Shown here in pieces: positions 10,201 through 19,300 of a stretch of DNA of 64,000 nucleotides; the first letter of the stretch is position 1, and each line of letters starts with the position of its first letter. Below the pieces are notes generated by a model. That model saw only the letters and a list, made by a program, of their open reading frames with translations. It was not told the DNA's origin and made no database searches. Source of the stretch: Endozoicomonas sp. GU-1 (GTDB lineage: Bacteria; Pseudomonadota; Gammaproteobacteria; Pseudomonadales; Endozoicomonadaceae); NCBI RefSeq assembly GCF_027366395.1, contig NZ_CP114771.1:4278001-4342000 (forward strand), given 5' to 3'. Both the position numbers and the translations under genes were made by a program.

Positions 10201-10740
10201 CCCTTTTACGAGACAATCATTTCACAATCCCAATCCACCTTTTGCGATCAACTGCGATCAAGCCTTCCGTCTTTGAAGATTGAAGAAGAAAAGAGTCTGA
10301 ACTCATTACCTCCGGTTGACCTGCTACTGCCAAATTACAACATGGTGCTCGACGTTCAGGGACCCTCCCATTACGTGGGTGGTGATTTCAAAACCAGGAA
10401 TGGTTCGACTTTGTTGAAAATCGCTCTGCTGAAAAAATTAGGATTTGAGGTCATTGAAATCCCGGTGAACAAGCTTGGGAACCAGAAGTCAAGGAAAAGA
10501 GTTATTGAGCAGATAAAGATAAAATTAGCCGACCCGCCGGAGGCTTATGACTCTGTGTTACATAACAGCAGCGAGGGGTCAGCAGATGAGGCATACGTTA
10601 CTGCCGATGAAGGAGGGCAATTTTCAGATAGCTGTTATTTTACCGCTGAAGAATATTTAGAAGAGCAAACAAAGAAACCAAAAAAAGAGAAAAAGGAAGA
10701 GAAAAAAGCCAGTAAAAACTACTGCCTGATGACACTGTAG
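7267..10740 (+). CDS. OPR-like repeat / RAP-domain protein, array gene 3
   Basis: An 1157-residue paralogue with a second type of N-domain (MDSAGISWTCTTSGNDY, IPERHEFYPA), shared with gene 7 and largely with gene 6. Thirteen full repeats span residues 203-870, with module order G H G E H H H H N A E E H, cap E. Modules 6 and 7 are almost identical in DNA, which indicates recent in-gene duplication. The RAP-like block reads VDLLLPNYNMVLDVQGP. The tail differs from its paralogues: an A-tract at 10680-10686 has seven A residues where gene 1 has six. The resulting frame change turns the all-basic tail into KPKKEKKEEKKASK and extends the protein to a later stop that lies inside the next leader. 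This is either a real frame change, possibly by slippage, or a sequencing error. Confidence 0.82.
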   Translation: MDSAGISWTCTTSGNDYNQPDDHTGASGSGRYRYGKVRRTNTSLPYIPERHEFYPAANACSAHHPPGHSIKPVQDFKALVTQATMDDLVRTSTQYGDRYNGKKHSQFACSIKQYTSRSKRPLNRSEQCQLIPLLHAFKVTPGWPWQSLTTTVHSFTSAGVFTPHKYLNERHKEAQAALLSTLLDAVIVKCQQKPEARDIDAQGTANLLWALAKMVGNGLGLEKTPKLKEAVAALLPLVKIKAESKEGKDHFIPQHIANQLWAVAKLVDNGLELEKTPKLKEVVAALLLHVKTKAKSKEEKDHFRSQGTANLLWALAKLVENGLDLEKTTQLKEAVAALLHHVKNKAESKEEKDHFKPQEVTNLLWAVAKLLDNGLKKTPTFREAVATLLANVKTKAESKAEKDHFIPQHITNLMWAVARLVDNGLALDKTPKLKEAVAALLPHVKTKAESKAEKDHFIPQHIANLLWAVAKLVDNGLEKTTQLKEAVAALLPHVKTKAESKAEKDHFIPQHIANLLWAVAKLVDNGLEKTVQLKEAVAALLPHVKTKAESKAEKDHFIPQHIANLLWAVAKLVENGLELEKTAKLKKALAALLRHVQAKAESKEGKGHFIPQNIANLLWAVAKLVDNGLEKTAKLKEAVAVLLHHVKAKAESKEEKDHFNTQATANLLWAVAKLVDNGLELEKTAQLKEVVAVLLPHVKVKAESKEEKDHFKPQEVASLLWAVAKLVDNGLELEKTPRLKEAVAWLLPYVKTYAESKEEKDRFSAKETANVLWAVAKLVDNGLELEKTPKLKEAVVALLPHVTTKAESLEETDHFTPQHIANQLWAVAKLVDNGLELEKTAKLKEALAALLRHVKAKAESKEEKNQFKPQEVANMMWAVAKLGEAIELNVVKSMLDSLVGKIGENHRLSQQSRWMSLWGVMAFCARFYLTYGKNNKNSLEKHIGELFSRLGNTPTGNTGDPSIIAMVTSWLGIACPVVPFYETIISQSQSTFCDQLRSSLPSLKIEEEKSLNSLPPVDLLLPNYNMVLDVQGPSHYVGGDFKTRNGSTLLKIALLKKLGFEVIEIPVNKLGNQKSRKRVIEQIKIKLADPPEAYDSVLHNSSEGSADEAYVTADEGGQFSDSCYFTAEEYLEEQTKKPKKEKKEEKKASKNYCLMTL

Positions 10741-10785
10741 AATAGTCTACTTTTTATATTTCCCATGAATTAATGAAATATAATG
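10737..10785 (+). promoter_or_regulatory. Array leader 4
   Basis: Fourth leader copy, with GTAGA-ATAG-TCTAC at 10737-10750. Because gene 3 is read in a shifted frame at its end, its stop codon overlaps the first bases of this leader. A T-to-G change after the TATAAT-like box creates an extra ATG at 10783, directly before the ATG used by the paralogues. Confidence 0.5.
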
Positions 10786-13650
10786 ATGGACAGAGGTGGT
10801 GCTGGTATCAGTTGGCAATGCGCAACATCAGGTAATGATTATCAACAACCGGATGATCGTACCGATTCTGCAAAGAGTGGGCGATACTGGCATGGCTCAG
10901 TCAGACAGGTGAATGCGCCACTCGCCTATATCCAGAAGCGTAATGAGTATCGTGCTTCTGACGGCTTTTCTGCTAACCATGCAAAAAAACACTCAATAAA
11001 ACCTGTTCATGATTTTAATGCTCTCATCACACAAGAAAGAATGGATTACCTGCTGAGCATATCTGCTCGTTATAGCGATCGCTATGATGGTAAAAAACAC
11101 AGTCAATTTGCCACTGTAATCAAACAATACACTTCAGCGTCAAGACGACCTTTGCATCATAGTGAACAACGCCAACTGATACCATTGTTGCACAATTTTA
11201 AAGCTACCTCCGGGTGGACTTGGCGAAGCCTCACGACAACGCTTCATTCATTTACATCAGCGGGTGTTTTTACCCCTCATAAGTACATGAGTGAGGGAAG
11301 TAAGGAAACTCAGAAAGCTCTATTGTCAACTTTACTTGTTGCAGTAATACGTAAGTGCAACCAAAAAACTGAAACCAGTGATATTGATGCGCAAGGTAGC
11401 ACCAACCTGCTGTGGGCCGTGGCGAAACTGGTGGACAACGGGCTGGAGCTGGAAAAGACACCCAGGCTCAAAGAGGCTGTGGCCGCACTGTTGCCCAAGG
11501 TGAAAACCAAAGCCGAATCAAAAGAAGAAGAGAAAGACCATTTTACCCCTCAGCATATCGCCAACCTGCTGTGGGCAGTGGCGAAATTGGTAGACAACGG
11601 GCTGGAGCTGGAGAAAACACCGAAGCTCAACGAGGCAGTAGCTGCGCTGCTGCCCCATGTGAAAACCAAAGCCGAATCAATAGAAGGGAAAGATCACTTC
11701 AACACTCAAGGTACTGCCAACCTGCTGTGGGCCATGGCAAAAATGGTGGACAATGGGCTGGAGAAAACACCGAAGCTCAACGAGGCGGTAGCCGCGCTGT
11801 TGCCCCATGTAAAAACCAAAGCCGAATCAAAAGAAGAGAAAGACCACTTCAATCCACAGGAAGTCGCCAACCTGGTGTGGGCCGTGGCGAAACTGGTGGA
11901 CAATGGGCTGAAGCTAAAGAAGATATCGAAGCTCAACGAGGTTATCGCCGCGCTGTTTTCCCAGGTAAAAACCAAAGCCGAATCAAAAGAAGAGAAAGAC
12001 CACTTCAATCCACAGGAAGTCACCAACTTGCTGTGGGCCGTGGCGAAACTGGTGGATAACGGGCTGGAACTGGAGAGGACACCGAAGCTCAACGAGGCGG
12101 TAGCCGCGCTGTTGCCCCATGTAAAAACCAAAGCCGAATCAAAAGAAGAGAAAGACCTCTTCAAGCCACAGGAAGTCGCCAACCTGGTGTGGGCCGTGGC
12201 GAAACTGGTGGACAATGGGCTGGAGCTGAAGAAGATATCGAAGCTCAACGAGGCTGTGACCACGCTGTTGCCCTATGTGACAACCAAAGCCGAATTAACA
12301 GAAGAAAAAGACCACTTCAAGCCACAGGAAGTCGCCAACCTGATGTGGGCCGTGGCGAAACTGGTGGACAATGGACTGGCGCTGATGAAGGCACCGAAGC
12401 TCAAAGAGTCCGTGGCCGCGCTGTTGTCCCATGTGAAAACCAAAGCCGAATCAACAGCAGAGAAAGACCACTTCAAGCCACAGGAAGTCGCCAACCTGCT
12501 GTGGGCCCTGGCAAAACTGGTGGATAATGGTTTGGAGCTGGAGAACACAGCAATGCTCAAAGAGGCCGTGGCCGCGCTGCTGCTCGATGTGAAAACCAAA
12601 GCCGAATCAAAAGAAGAGAAAGACCACTTTAACACTCAAGGTATCGCCAACCTGCTGTGGGCCTTGGCAAAACTGGTGGACAACGGGCTGGAGCTCGAGA
12701 AGACAGCGAAGCTCAAAGAGACCCTGGCCGTGCTGTTGTACCATGTAAAAACCAAAGCCGAATCAACAGAAGAGAGAGATCACTTCAATACTCAAGGTAC
12801 CGTCAACCTGCTGTGGGCCATGGCAAAACTGGGTGAGGCCATTGAGCTGAACCTGGTTAAATCTATGTTCAATTCTCTTGCCGACAGAGTCAGTGAAAAC
12901 CCTCAGCTCTCTCAGCAAGATATATCAATCTTTCTCTGGGGATTCATGGTATTCTGTGCCAGGTTTTATCTGTACTTTGGTAGAGATAATAAAAACCCGC
13001 TTGAAAAGCACATAGGTGAACTGTTTTCTCGCCTTGAAAATACATCCCCAAGCAATAATATAGAGGATCTTTCCATCATTGCCATGGCCGCCAGTTGGCT
13101 TGGTAGAGCATGTCCGGTGGTGCCCCATTACCAGACAATCATTTCACAATCTCAATCCACCTTCTGCGAGCAACTCCGATCGAGCCTTCCGTCTGTGAAG
13201 ATTGAAGAAGAAAAGAGTCTGAACTCACTACCTCCGGTTGACCTGCTACTGCCAGATTACAACACGGTGATCGACGTTCAGGGACCTTATCATTACGTGA
13301 GTGGTGATTTCAAAATCAGGAATGGTTCGACTTTGCTGAAAATAGCCCTGCTGAAAAAATCAGGATTTGAGGTCATTGAAATCCCGGTGAACAAGCTTGA
13401 TCACCAGGATTCAATGAAAATAGTTATTGAGCGAATAAAGGCAAAGTTAGCCCTGCCAGAGGCTCATGGCTCTGTGTCATTTAGCAGCGGCGACTGGGCG
13501 GCAGATGAGGCATATTTTACTGCTGATGAAGGAGGGCAATTTTCAGATAACTGTTATTTTACCGCTGAAGAATATTTAGAAGAGCAAATAAATAAACCCA
13601 AAAAGAGAAAAAGGAAGAGAAAAAAGCCAGTAAAAACTGCTACCTGTTGA
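10783..13650 (+). CDS. OPR-like repeat / RAP-domain protein, array gene 4
   Basis: A 955-residue paralogue with a third N-domain type (IQKRNEYRASDGFSANHAKKH), shared with gene 5. The start is 10783 or, by homology with the other genes, 10786; the leader has two adjacent ATG codons. Nine full repeats span residues 205-671 with module order G H G E E E E E G, cap G, so five of nine repeats are of the K/N-P-Q-E-V class. Modules 4 and 6 share an unusual LKKISKLNE segment, a sign of internal duplication. The RAP-like block VDLLLPDYNTVIDVQGP and a tail with both Y-x-T-A-(D/E)-E motifs and KPKKRKRKRKK follow. About 560 bp from roughly 10966 to 11524 looks identical to gene 5. Function is inferred from the family: RNA binding or processing. 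Confidence 0.84.
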   Translation: MMDRGGAGISWQCATSGNDYQQPDDRTDSAKSGRYWHGSVRQVNAPLAYIQKRNEYRASDGFSANHAKKHSIKPVHDFNALITQERMDYLLSISARYSDRYDGKKHSQFATVIKQYTSASRRPLHHSEQRQLIPLLHNFKATSGWTWRSLTTTLHSFTSAGVFTPHKYMSEGSKETQKALLSTLLVAVIRKCNQKTETSDIDAQGSTNLLWAVAKLVDNGLELEKTPRLKEAVAALLPKVKTKAESKEEEKDHFTPQHIANLLWAVAKLVDNGLELEKTPKLNEAVAALLPHVKTKAESIEGKDHFNTQGTANLLWAMAKMVDNGLEKTPKLNEAVAALLPHVKTKAESKEEKDHFNPQEVANLVWAVAKLVDNGLKLKKISKLNEVIAALFSQVKTKAESKEEKDHFNPQEVTNLLWAVAKLVDNGLELERTPKLNEAVAALLPHVKTKAESKEEKDLFKPQEVANLVWAVAKLVDNGLELKKISKLNEAVTTLLPYVTTKAELTEEKDHFKPQEVANLMWAVAKLVDNGLALMKAPKLKESVAALLSHVKTKAESTAEKDHFKPQEVANLLWALAKLVDNGLELENTAMLKEAVAALLLDVKTKAESKEEKDHFNTQGIANLLWALAKLVDNGLELEKTAKLKETLAVLLYHVKTKAESTEERDHFNTQGTVNLLWAMAKLGEAIELNLVKSMFNSLADRVSENPQLSQQDISIFLWGFMVFCARFYLYFGRDNKNPLEKHIGELFSRLENTSPSNNIEDLSIIAMAASWLGRACPVVPHYQTIISQSQSTFCEQLRSSLPSVKIEEEKSLNSLPPVDLLLPDYNTVIDVQGPYHYVSGDFKIRNGSTLLKIALLKKSGFEVIEIPVNKLDHQDSMKIVIERIKAKLALPEAHGSVSFSSGDWAADEAYFTADEGGQFSDNCYFTAEEYLEEQINKPKKRKRKRKKPVKTATC

Positions 13651-13654
13651 TGTC

Positions 13655-13702
13655 GTAGAGTAGTCTATATTTTATTTTTCCATGAATTAATGAAATATAA
13701 TG
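13655..13702 (+). promoter_or_regulatory. Array leader 5
   Basis: Fifth leader copy, one base shorter than the others in the T/A-rich stretch, with the stem GTAGA-GTAG-TCTAT at 13655-13668. Like leader 4 it carries the extra in-frame ATG (13700) just before the homologous start at 13703. Confidence 0.5.
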
Positions 13703-16261
13703 ATGGACAGAGGCGGTGCTGGTATCAGTTGGCAATGCACAACATCAGGTAATGATTATAATCAACCAGATGATTGTACCGATTCATCAAAGAGTGGGGG
13801 ATACTGGCATGGCCCAGTCAGACAGGTGAATGCGCCACTCGCCTATATCCAGAAGCGTAACGAGTATCGTGCTTCTGACAGCTTTTCTGCTAACCATGCA
13901 AAAAAACACTCAATAAAACCTGTTCATGATTTTAATGCTCTCATCACACAAGAAAGAATGGATTACCTGCTGAGCATATCTGCTCGTTATAGCGATCGCT
14001 ATGATGGTAAAAAACACAGTCAATTTGCCACTGTAATCAAACAATACACTTCAGCGTCAAGACGACCTTTGCATCATAGTGAACAACGCCAACTGATACC
14101 ATTGTTGCACAATTTTAAAGCTACCTCCGGGTGGACTTGGCGAAGCCTCACGACAACGCTTCATTCATTTACATCAGCGGGTGTTTTTACCCCTCATAAG
14201 TACATGAGTGAGGGAAGTAAGGAAACTCAGAAAGCTCTATTGTCAACTTTACTTGTTGCAGTAATACGTAAGTGCAACCAAAAAACTGAAACCAGTGATA
14301 TTGATGCGCAAGGTAGCACCAACCTGCTGTGGGCCGTGGCGAAACTGGTGGACAACGGGCTGGAGCTGGAAAAGACACCCAGGCTCAAAGAGGCTGTGGC
14401 CGCACTGTTGCCCAAGGTGAAAACCAAAGCCGAATCAAAAGAGGTGAAAGACCACTTTATCCCTCAGCACATCTCCAACCTGCTGTGGGCCGTGGCGAAA
14501 TTGGTAGACAACGGGCTAGAGATAACACCAAAGCTCAAAGGTGCTGTAGCCGCGCTGTTGCCCTACGTGACAACCAACGCCGAATCAAAAGAAGATAAAG
14601 ACCACTTCAAACCACAGGAAGTCGTCAATTTGCTGTGGGCTCTGGCAAAACTGGTGGGCAACGGTCTGGAGCTGGAGAATGCAGCGCAGCTTAAAGAGGC
14701 CGTGGCCGCGCTGTTGCTCCGGGTAAAAACCAAAGCCGAATCAAAAGAAGATAAAGAAGATAAAGACCACTTCAAGCCACAGCACCTCGCCAACTTACTA
14801 TGGGCCTTGGCAAAACTGGTGGACAACGGTCTGGAGCTGGAGAATGCAGTGCAGCTCAAAGAGGCCTTGGTTGCTCTGCTGCCCCGGGTGAAAACCAAAG
14901 CTGAATCAACAGAAGAGCAAGACCACTTCAAGCCACAGGACCTCACCAACCTGCTGTGGGCCCTGGCAAAACTGGTAGACAATGGGCTGGCGCTGAGGAA
15001 GGCACCGAAGCTCAAAGAGTCCGTGGCCGCGTTGTTGCCCCTTGTGAAAACCAAAGCCGAATCAACAGCAGAGAAAGACCGCTTGAAACCACAGGAAGTC
15101 GCCAATTTGCTGTGGGCCTTGGCGAAACTGGTGGACAATGGGTTGGAGCTGGAGAAGACCGCAACCCTCAAAGAGGCCATGGCCGCGCTGCTGCTCGATG
15201 TGAAAACCAAAGCCGAATCAAAAGAAGAGAAAGACCTCTTTATTCCTCAGCATATCGCCAACCTGCTGTGGGCCGTGGCAACCTTGGTGGGTAACGGGCT
15301 GGAGCTGGAGAAGACACCGAAGCTGAAAGAGGCCATGGCCGCGCTGCTGCTCGATGTGAAAACCAAAGCCGAATCAAAAGAAGAGAAAGACCTCTTTATT
15401 CCTCAGCATATCGCCAGCCTGCTGTGGTCTGTGGCGAAACTGGGTGAGGCCATTGAGCTGAACCTGGTTAAATCTATGTTCGATTCTCTTGCCAACAGAA
15501 TCAGTGAACACCCTCAGCTCTCTCAGCAAGATATATCAATGGCTCTCTGGGGAGTCATGGTATTCAGTGCCAGGTATTATCTGTACTTCGGTGATGATAA
15601 TAAAAACACCCTTGAAAAGCACATAGATGAACTGTTTTCTCGCCTTGAAAGTCCATCCCCGTGCAATACAGAGTTTCCATTCATCACTGTCATGGCTGCA
15701 AGTTGGCTTGGGAGGGCTTGTCCAGTGGGCCCCCATTACCAGACAATCACTTCCCAATCTCAAGCCATCTTACGCGATCAGCTCCAGTCAAGCCTTCCGT
15801 CTTTGAAGATTAAAGAAGAACAGAGTCTGAACTCATTACCCCCGGTTGACCTGCAACTGCCAGATTACAACGTGGTGATCGACGTTCAGGGACCTTCTCA
15901 CTACGTGAGTGGTGATTTCAAAACCAGGAATGGTTCGACTTTATTGAAAGTCGCTCTGCTGAAAAGATTAGGATTTGAGGTTATTGAAATACCGGTGGAC
16001 AAGCTTTGGAAGCAGGATTCAATGACAAGAGTTATTGAGCAAATAAAGACAAAGTTAGCCGTCTCGCCAGAGACTCATGGTCCTGTGTCACCTGACAGCA
16101 ACGAATGGGTGGTAGATGAGGCATATTTTACTGCTGATGAAGGAGGGCAATTTTCAGATAACTGTTATGTTACCGCTGAAGAATATTTAGAAGAGCAAAT
16201 AAATAAACCCAAAAAGAGAAAAAGGAAGAGAAAAAAGCCAGTAAAAACTGCTGTCTGTTGA
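13700..16261 (+). CDS. OPR-like repeat / RAP-domain protein, array gene 5 (shortest)
   Basis: An 853-residue paralogue, the shortest of the array, with only seven full repeats (residues 205-569) plus cap; module order is G H E H D E H, cap H. Its N-domain and first repeat are almost identical in DNA to gene 4 (offset 2917 bp), but identity drops sharply in the second repeat, which marks a conversion or crossover edge. Module 3 has a short insertion (KEDKEDKD), a 9-bp slippage-type duplication. The RAP-like block is VDLQLPDYNVVIDVQGP. The tail keeps KPKKRKRKRKK, while one acidic motif reads YVTAEE. Start 13700 or 13703, as for gene 4. Loss of repeats relative to paralogues suggests that repeat number changes by recombination. 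Confidence 0.84.
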   Translation: MMDRGGAGISWQCTTSGNDYNQPDDCTDSSKSGGYWHGPVRQVNAPLAYIQKRNEYRASDSFSANHAKKHSIKPVHDFNALITQERMDYLLSISARYSDRYDGKKHSQFATVIKQYTSASRRPLHHSEQRQLIPLLHNFKATSGWTWRSLTTTLHSFTSAGVFTPHKYMSEGSKETQKALLSTLLVAVIRKCNQKTETSDIDAQGSTNLLWAVAKLVDNGLELEKTPRLKEAVAALLPKVKTKAESKEVKDHFIPQHISNLLWAVAKLVDNGLEITPKLKGAVAALLPYVTTNAESKEDKDHFKPQEVVNLLWALAKLVGNGLELENAAQLKEAVAALLLRVKTKAESKEDKEDKDHFKPQHLANLLWALAKLVDNGLELENAVQLKEALVALLPRVKTKAESTEEQDHFKPQDLTNLLWALAKLVDNGLALRKAPKLKESVAALLPLVKTKAESTAEKDRLKPQEVANLLWALAKLVDNGLELEKTATLKEAMAALLLDVKTKAESKEEKDLFIPQHIANLLWAVATLVGNGLELEKTPKLKEAMAALLLDVKTKAESKEEKDLFIPQHIASLLWSVAKLGEAIELNLVKSMFDSLANRISEHPQLSQQDISMALWGVMVFSARYYLYFGDDNKNTLEKHIDELFSRLESPSPCNTEFPFITVMAASWLGRACPVGPHYQTITSQSQAILRDQLQSSLPSLKIKEEQSLNSLPPVDLQLPDYNVVIDVQGPSHYVSGDFKTRNGSTLLKVALLKRLGFEVIEIPVDKLWKQDSMTRVIEQIKTKLAVSPETHGPVSPDSNEWVVDEAYFTADEGGQFSDNCYVTAEEYLEEQINKPKKRKRKRKKPVKTAVC

Positions 16262-16265
16262 TGCC

Positions 16266-16314
16266 GTAGAGTAGTCTACATTTTATATTTCCCATGAATT
16301 AATGAAATATAATT
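16266..16314 (+). promoter_or_regulatory. Array leader 6
   Basis: Sixth leader copy, with the perfect stem GTAGA-GTAG-TCTAC at 16266-16279 and TATAAT two bases before the ATG at 16315. The spacing to the upstream stop is 4 bp. Confidence 0.5.
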
Positions 16315-19300
16315 ATGGACAAAGGCGGTGCTGGTATAAGTTGGGCATGCACAACATCAGGTAATGATTATCATCAACCGGATGAGCATACCGGTGCTTC
16401 AGGGAGTGGGCGGTACAGGCATGGCACAGTGCGGTGGACGAATACTCCACTGCCCTATATTCCGAAGCGTCATGTATTTTATCGTGCCTCTGACGCCTGC
16501 TCTGCTAACCATCCACCAAGACATGCAATAAAACCGGTTCAGGATTTTAATGCTCTTATAACACAAGAAAGAATGGATTACCTGGTGAGGATATCTGCTC
16601 ATTATGGTGATCGCTATGATGGGAAAAAACACTGTCAATTTGCCTGTTCAATCAAACAATACACATTAAGGTCAAAAAGACCATTAAATCAAACTGAACA
16701 ACACCAACTGATAACATTGTTGCACGATTTTAAAGCGACATCCGGGTGGCCCTGGCGAAGCCTGACGACGACGCTTCATGCATTTACATCAGCGGGTGTT
16801 TTTACCCCACATAAGTACATGAATGAGAGAGGCAAGGAGGCTCAGGCTGCTTTTTTGTCAACGTTACTTGATGCAGTAATACTTAAGTGCAATCAAGAAC
16901 CTGACGCCATGGGTATTGATACCCAGGGTACGGCCAATCTGCTGTGGGCCCTGGCAAAAATGGTGAGCAACGGGCTTGAGCTGGAGACGACACCGAAGCT
17001 CAAAGAAGCTGTCGCCGCGCTGTTGCCCCTTGTGAAAACCAAAGCCGAATCAATAGAAGAGAAAGACCACTTTAATCCACAGGAAATCACCAATCTGCTA
17101 TGGGCTGTGGCGAAACTGTTGGACAACGGGCTGGTACTGGAAAAGATACCAAAGCTCAAAGAGACCGTGGTCGCGCTGTTGTCCCATGTGAAAACCAAAG
17201 CCAAATCGCAAGAAGGGAACGATCACTTCAACACTCAAGGTACTGCCAACCTGCTGTGGGCCGTGGCAAAAATGGTGGACAATGGGCTGGATAAAACACC
17301 AAAGCTCAACGAGGCGGTAGCCGCGCTGTTGCTCCTGGTAAAAACCAAAGCCGAATCAAAAGAAGAGAAAGACCACTTCAAGCCACAGGAAGTCGCCAAC
17401 CTGCTGTGGGCCATGGCGAAACTGGTGGACAATGGGCTGGATAAAACACCAAAGCTCAACGAGGCGGTAGCCGCGCTGTTGCCCCTGGTAAAAACCAAGG
17501 CCGAATCAAAAGAAGAGAGAGACCACGTCAACCCTCAAGTTACTGCTAACCAGCTGTGGGCCACGGCAAAACTGGTGGACAATGGACTGGGGAAAACGCC
17601 GCAGCTCAAAGAGGCGGTAGCCGCGCTGTTGCCCCTGGTAAAAACCAAAGCCGAATCAAAAGAAGAGAAAGACCACTTCACTTCACAGGAAGTCGCCAAC
17701 CTGCTGTGGGCCATGGCGAAACTGGTGGACAACGGGCTGGCGCTGGAGAAGACAGCGAAGCTCAAAGAGGCCGTCGCTGCACTGTTGCCCCATGTGAAAA
17801 CCAGAAAGTCAAAAGGCTACTTCAAGCCACAGGAAGTGGCAAACCTGCTGTGGGCCCTGGCGAAACTGGTGGACAACGGGCTGGAGTTTGAGAGAACACC
17901 GCGGCTCAAAGAGGCTGTTGCTGCGCTGTTTCCCCGAGTGAAAACCAAAGCCGAATCAAAAGAAGAGCGAGACCAGTTCAATCCACAGGAAACCGTCAAT
18001 CTGATGTGGGCCGTGGCGAAACTGGTGGACAACGGACTGGAGCTGGAGACGACACTGGAGCTTAAAGAGACCGTGGACATACTTTTGTCCTGTGTAAAAA
18101 CCAGGGCTGAATTAAAACAAGAGAAAATCCACTTTATCCCTCAACACATCAACAACCTGCTGTGGGCCGTGGCGAAACTGGTGGACAATGGGCTGGAGCT
18201 GGAGAAGACAGCGAAGCTCAAAGAGACTGTGGCCGCGCTGTTGCCCCATGTGAAAACTATGGCCGAATCAACACAAGAGAAAGACCGCTTTATTCCTCAG
18301 CATATCGCTAACCTGCTGTGGGCTTTGGCGAAACTGGTCGAAAACGGGTTGGAGCTGGAGAAGGCACCAACGCTCAAAGAGGCCGTCAACACGCTGTTGC
18401 CCCTGGTGAAAACGATGGTCGAATCAAAAGAAGCGAGAGACCACTTCAAGCCACAGGAAGTTGCCAATCTACTGTGGGCTCTGGCGAAACTGGTAGACAA
18501 TGGTCTGGAGCTGGAGAAAACACCGAAGTTGAAAGAGGCCGTGGCCGCGCTGTTGCTCCGGGTGAAAACCAGAGTTGAATCAAAAGAAGAGAAAGACTAC
18601 TTCAACACTCAAGCTATCGCTAACATGCTGTGGGCTGTGGTGAAACTGTTGGAGCATGGGCTGGAGCTGGAGAAGGCACTAAAGCTCACAGAGGCGGCAG
18701 CCGTGCTGCTACCCAATCTGAAAACCAAAGCCGAGTCAACAGAAGAGAAAGGCCAATTTATTCCTCAGCATATTGCCAACCTGGTGTGGGCCGTGGCGAA
18801 ACTGGTGGACAATGGGCTGGCACTGGAGACGACACCAATGCTCAAAGAGGCCATGGCCGCGCTGTTGCCCCACGTGAAAACCAAAACCGAATCAACAGAA
18901 GAGAAAGACCACTTTAAGCCACAGGAAGTCACCAACCTGGTGTGGGCCCTGGCGAAACTGGTGGACAACGGGCTGGAACTGGAGAAGGTGGCAAAGCTCA
19001 AAGAGGCCGTGGTCGCGCTGTTGCCCCATGTGAAAACCAAAGCCCAATCAAAAGAAGAGAAAGACCACTTTATCCCTCAGCATATCGCCAACCTGTTGTG
19101 GGCCGTGGCCAAACTGGGTGAGGCCATTGAGCTGAAGCTGGTTAAATCTACGTTCGATTCTCTTGCCTGCAGACTCAGTGAAAACCCTCAGTTCTCTCAG
19201 TCAAATATATCGGTCTCACTCTGGGGAGTCATGGTATTCTGTGCCAGGTATTATCTGTACTTCGGTGACGATAATAAAAACGCCCTTGAAAAGTACATAG

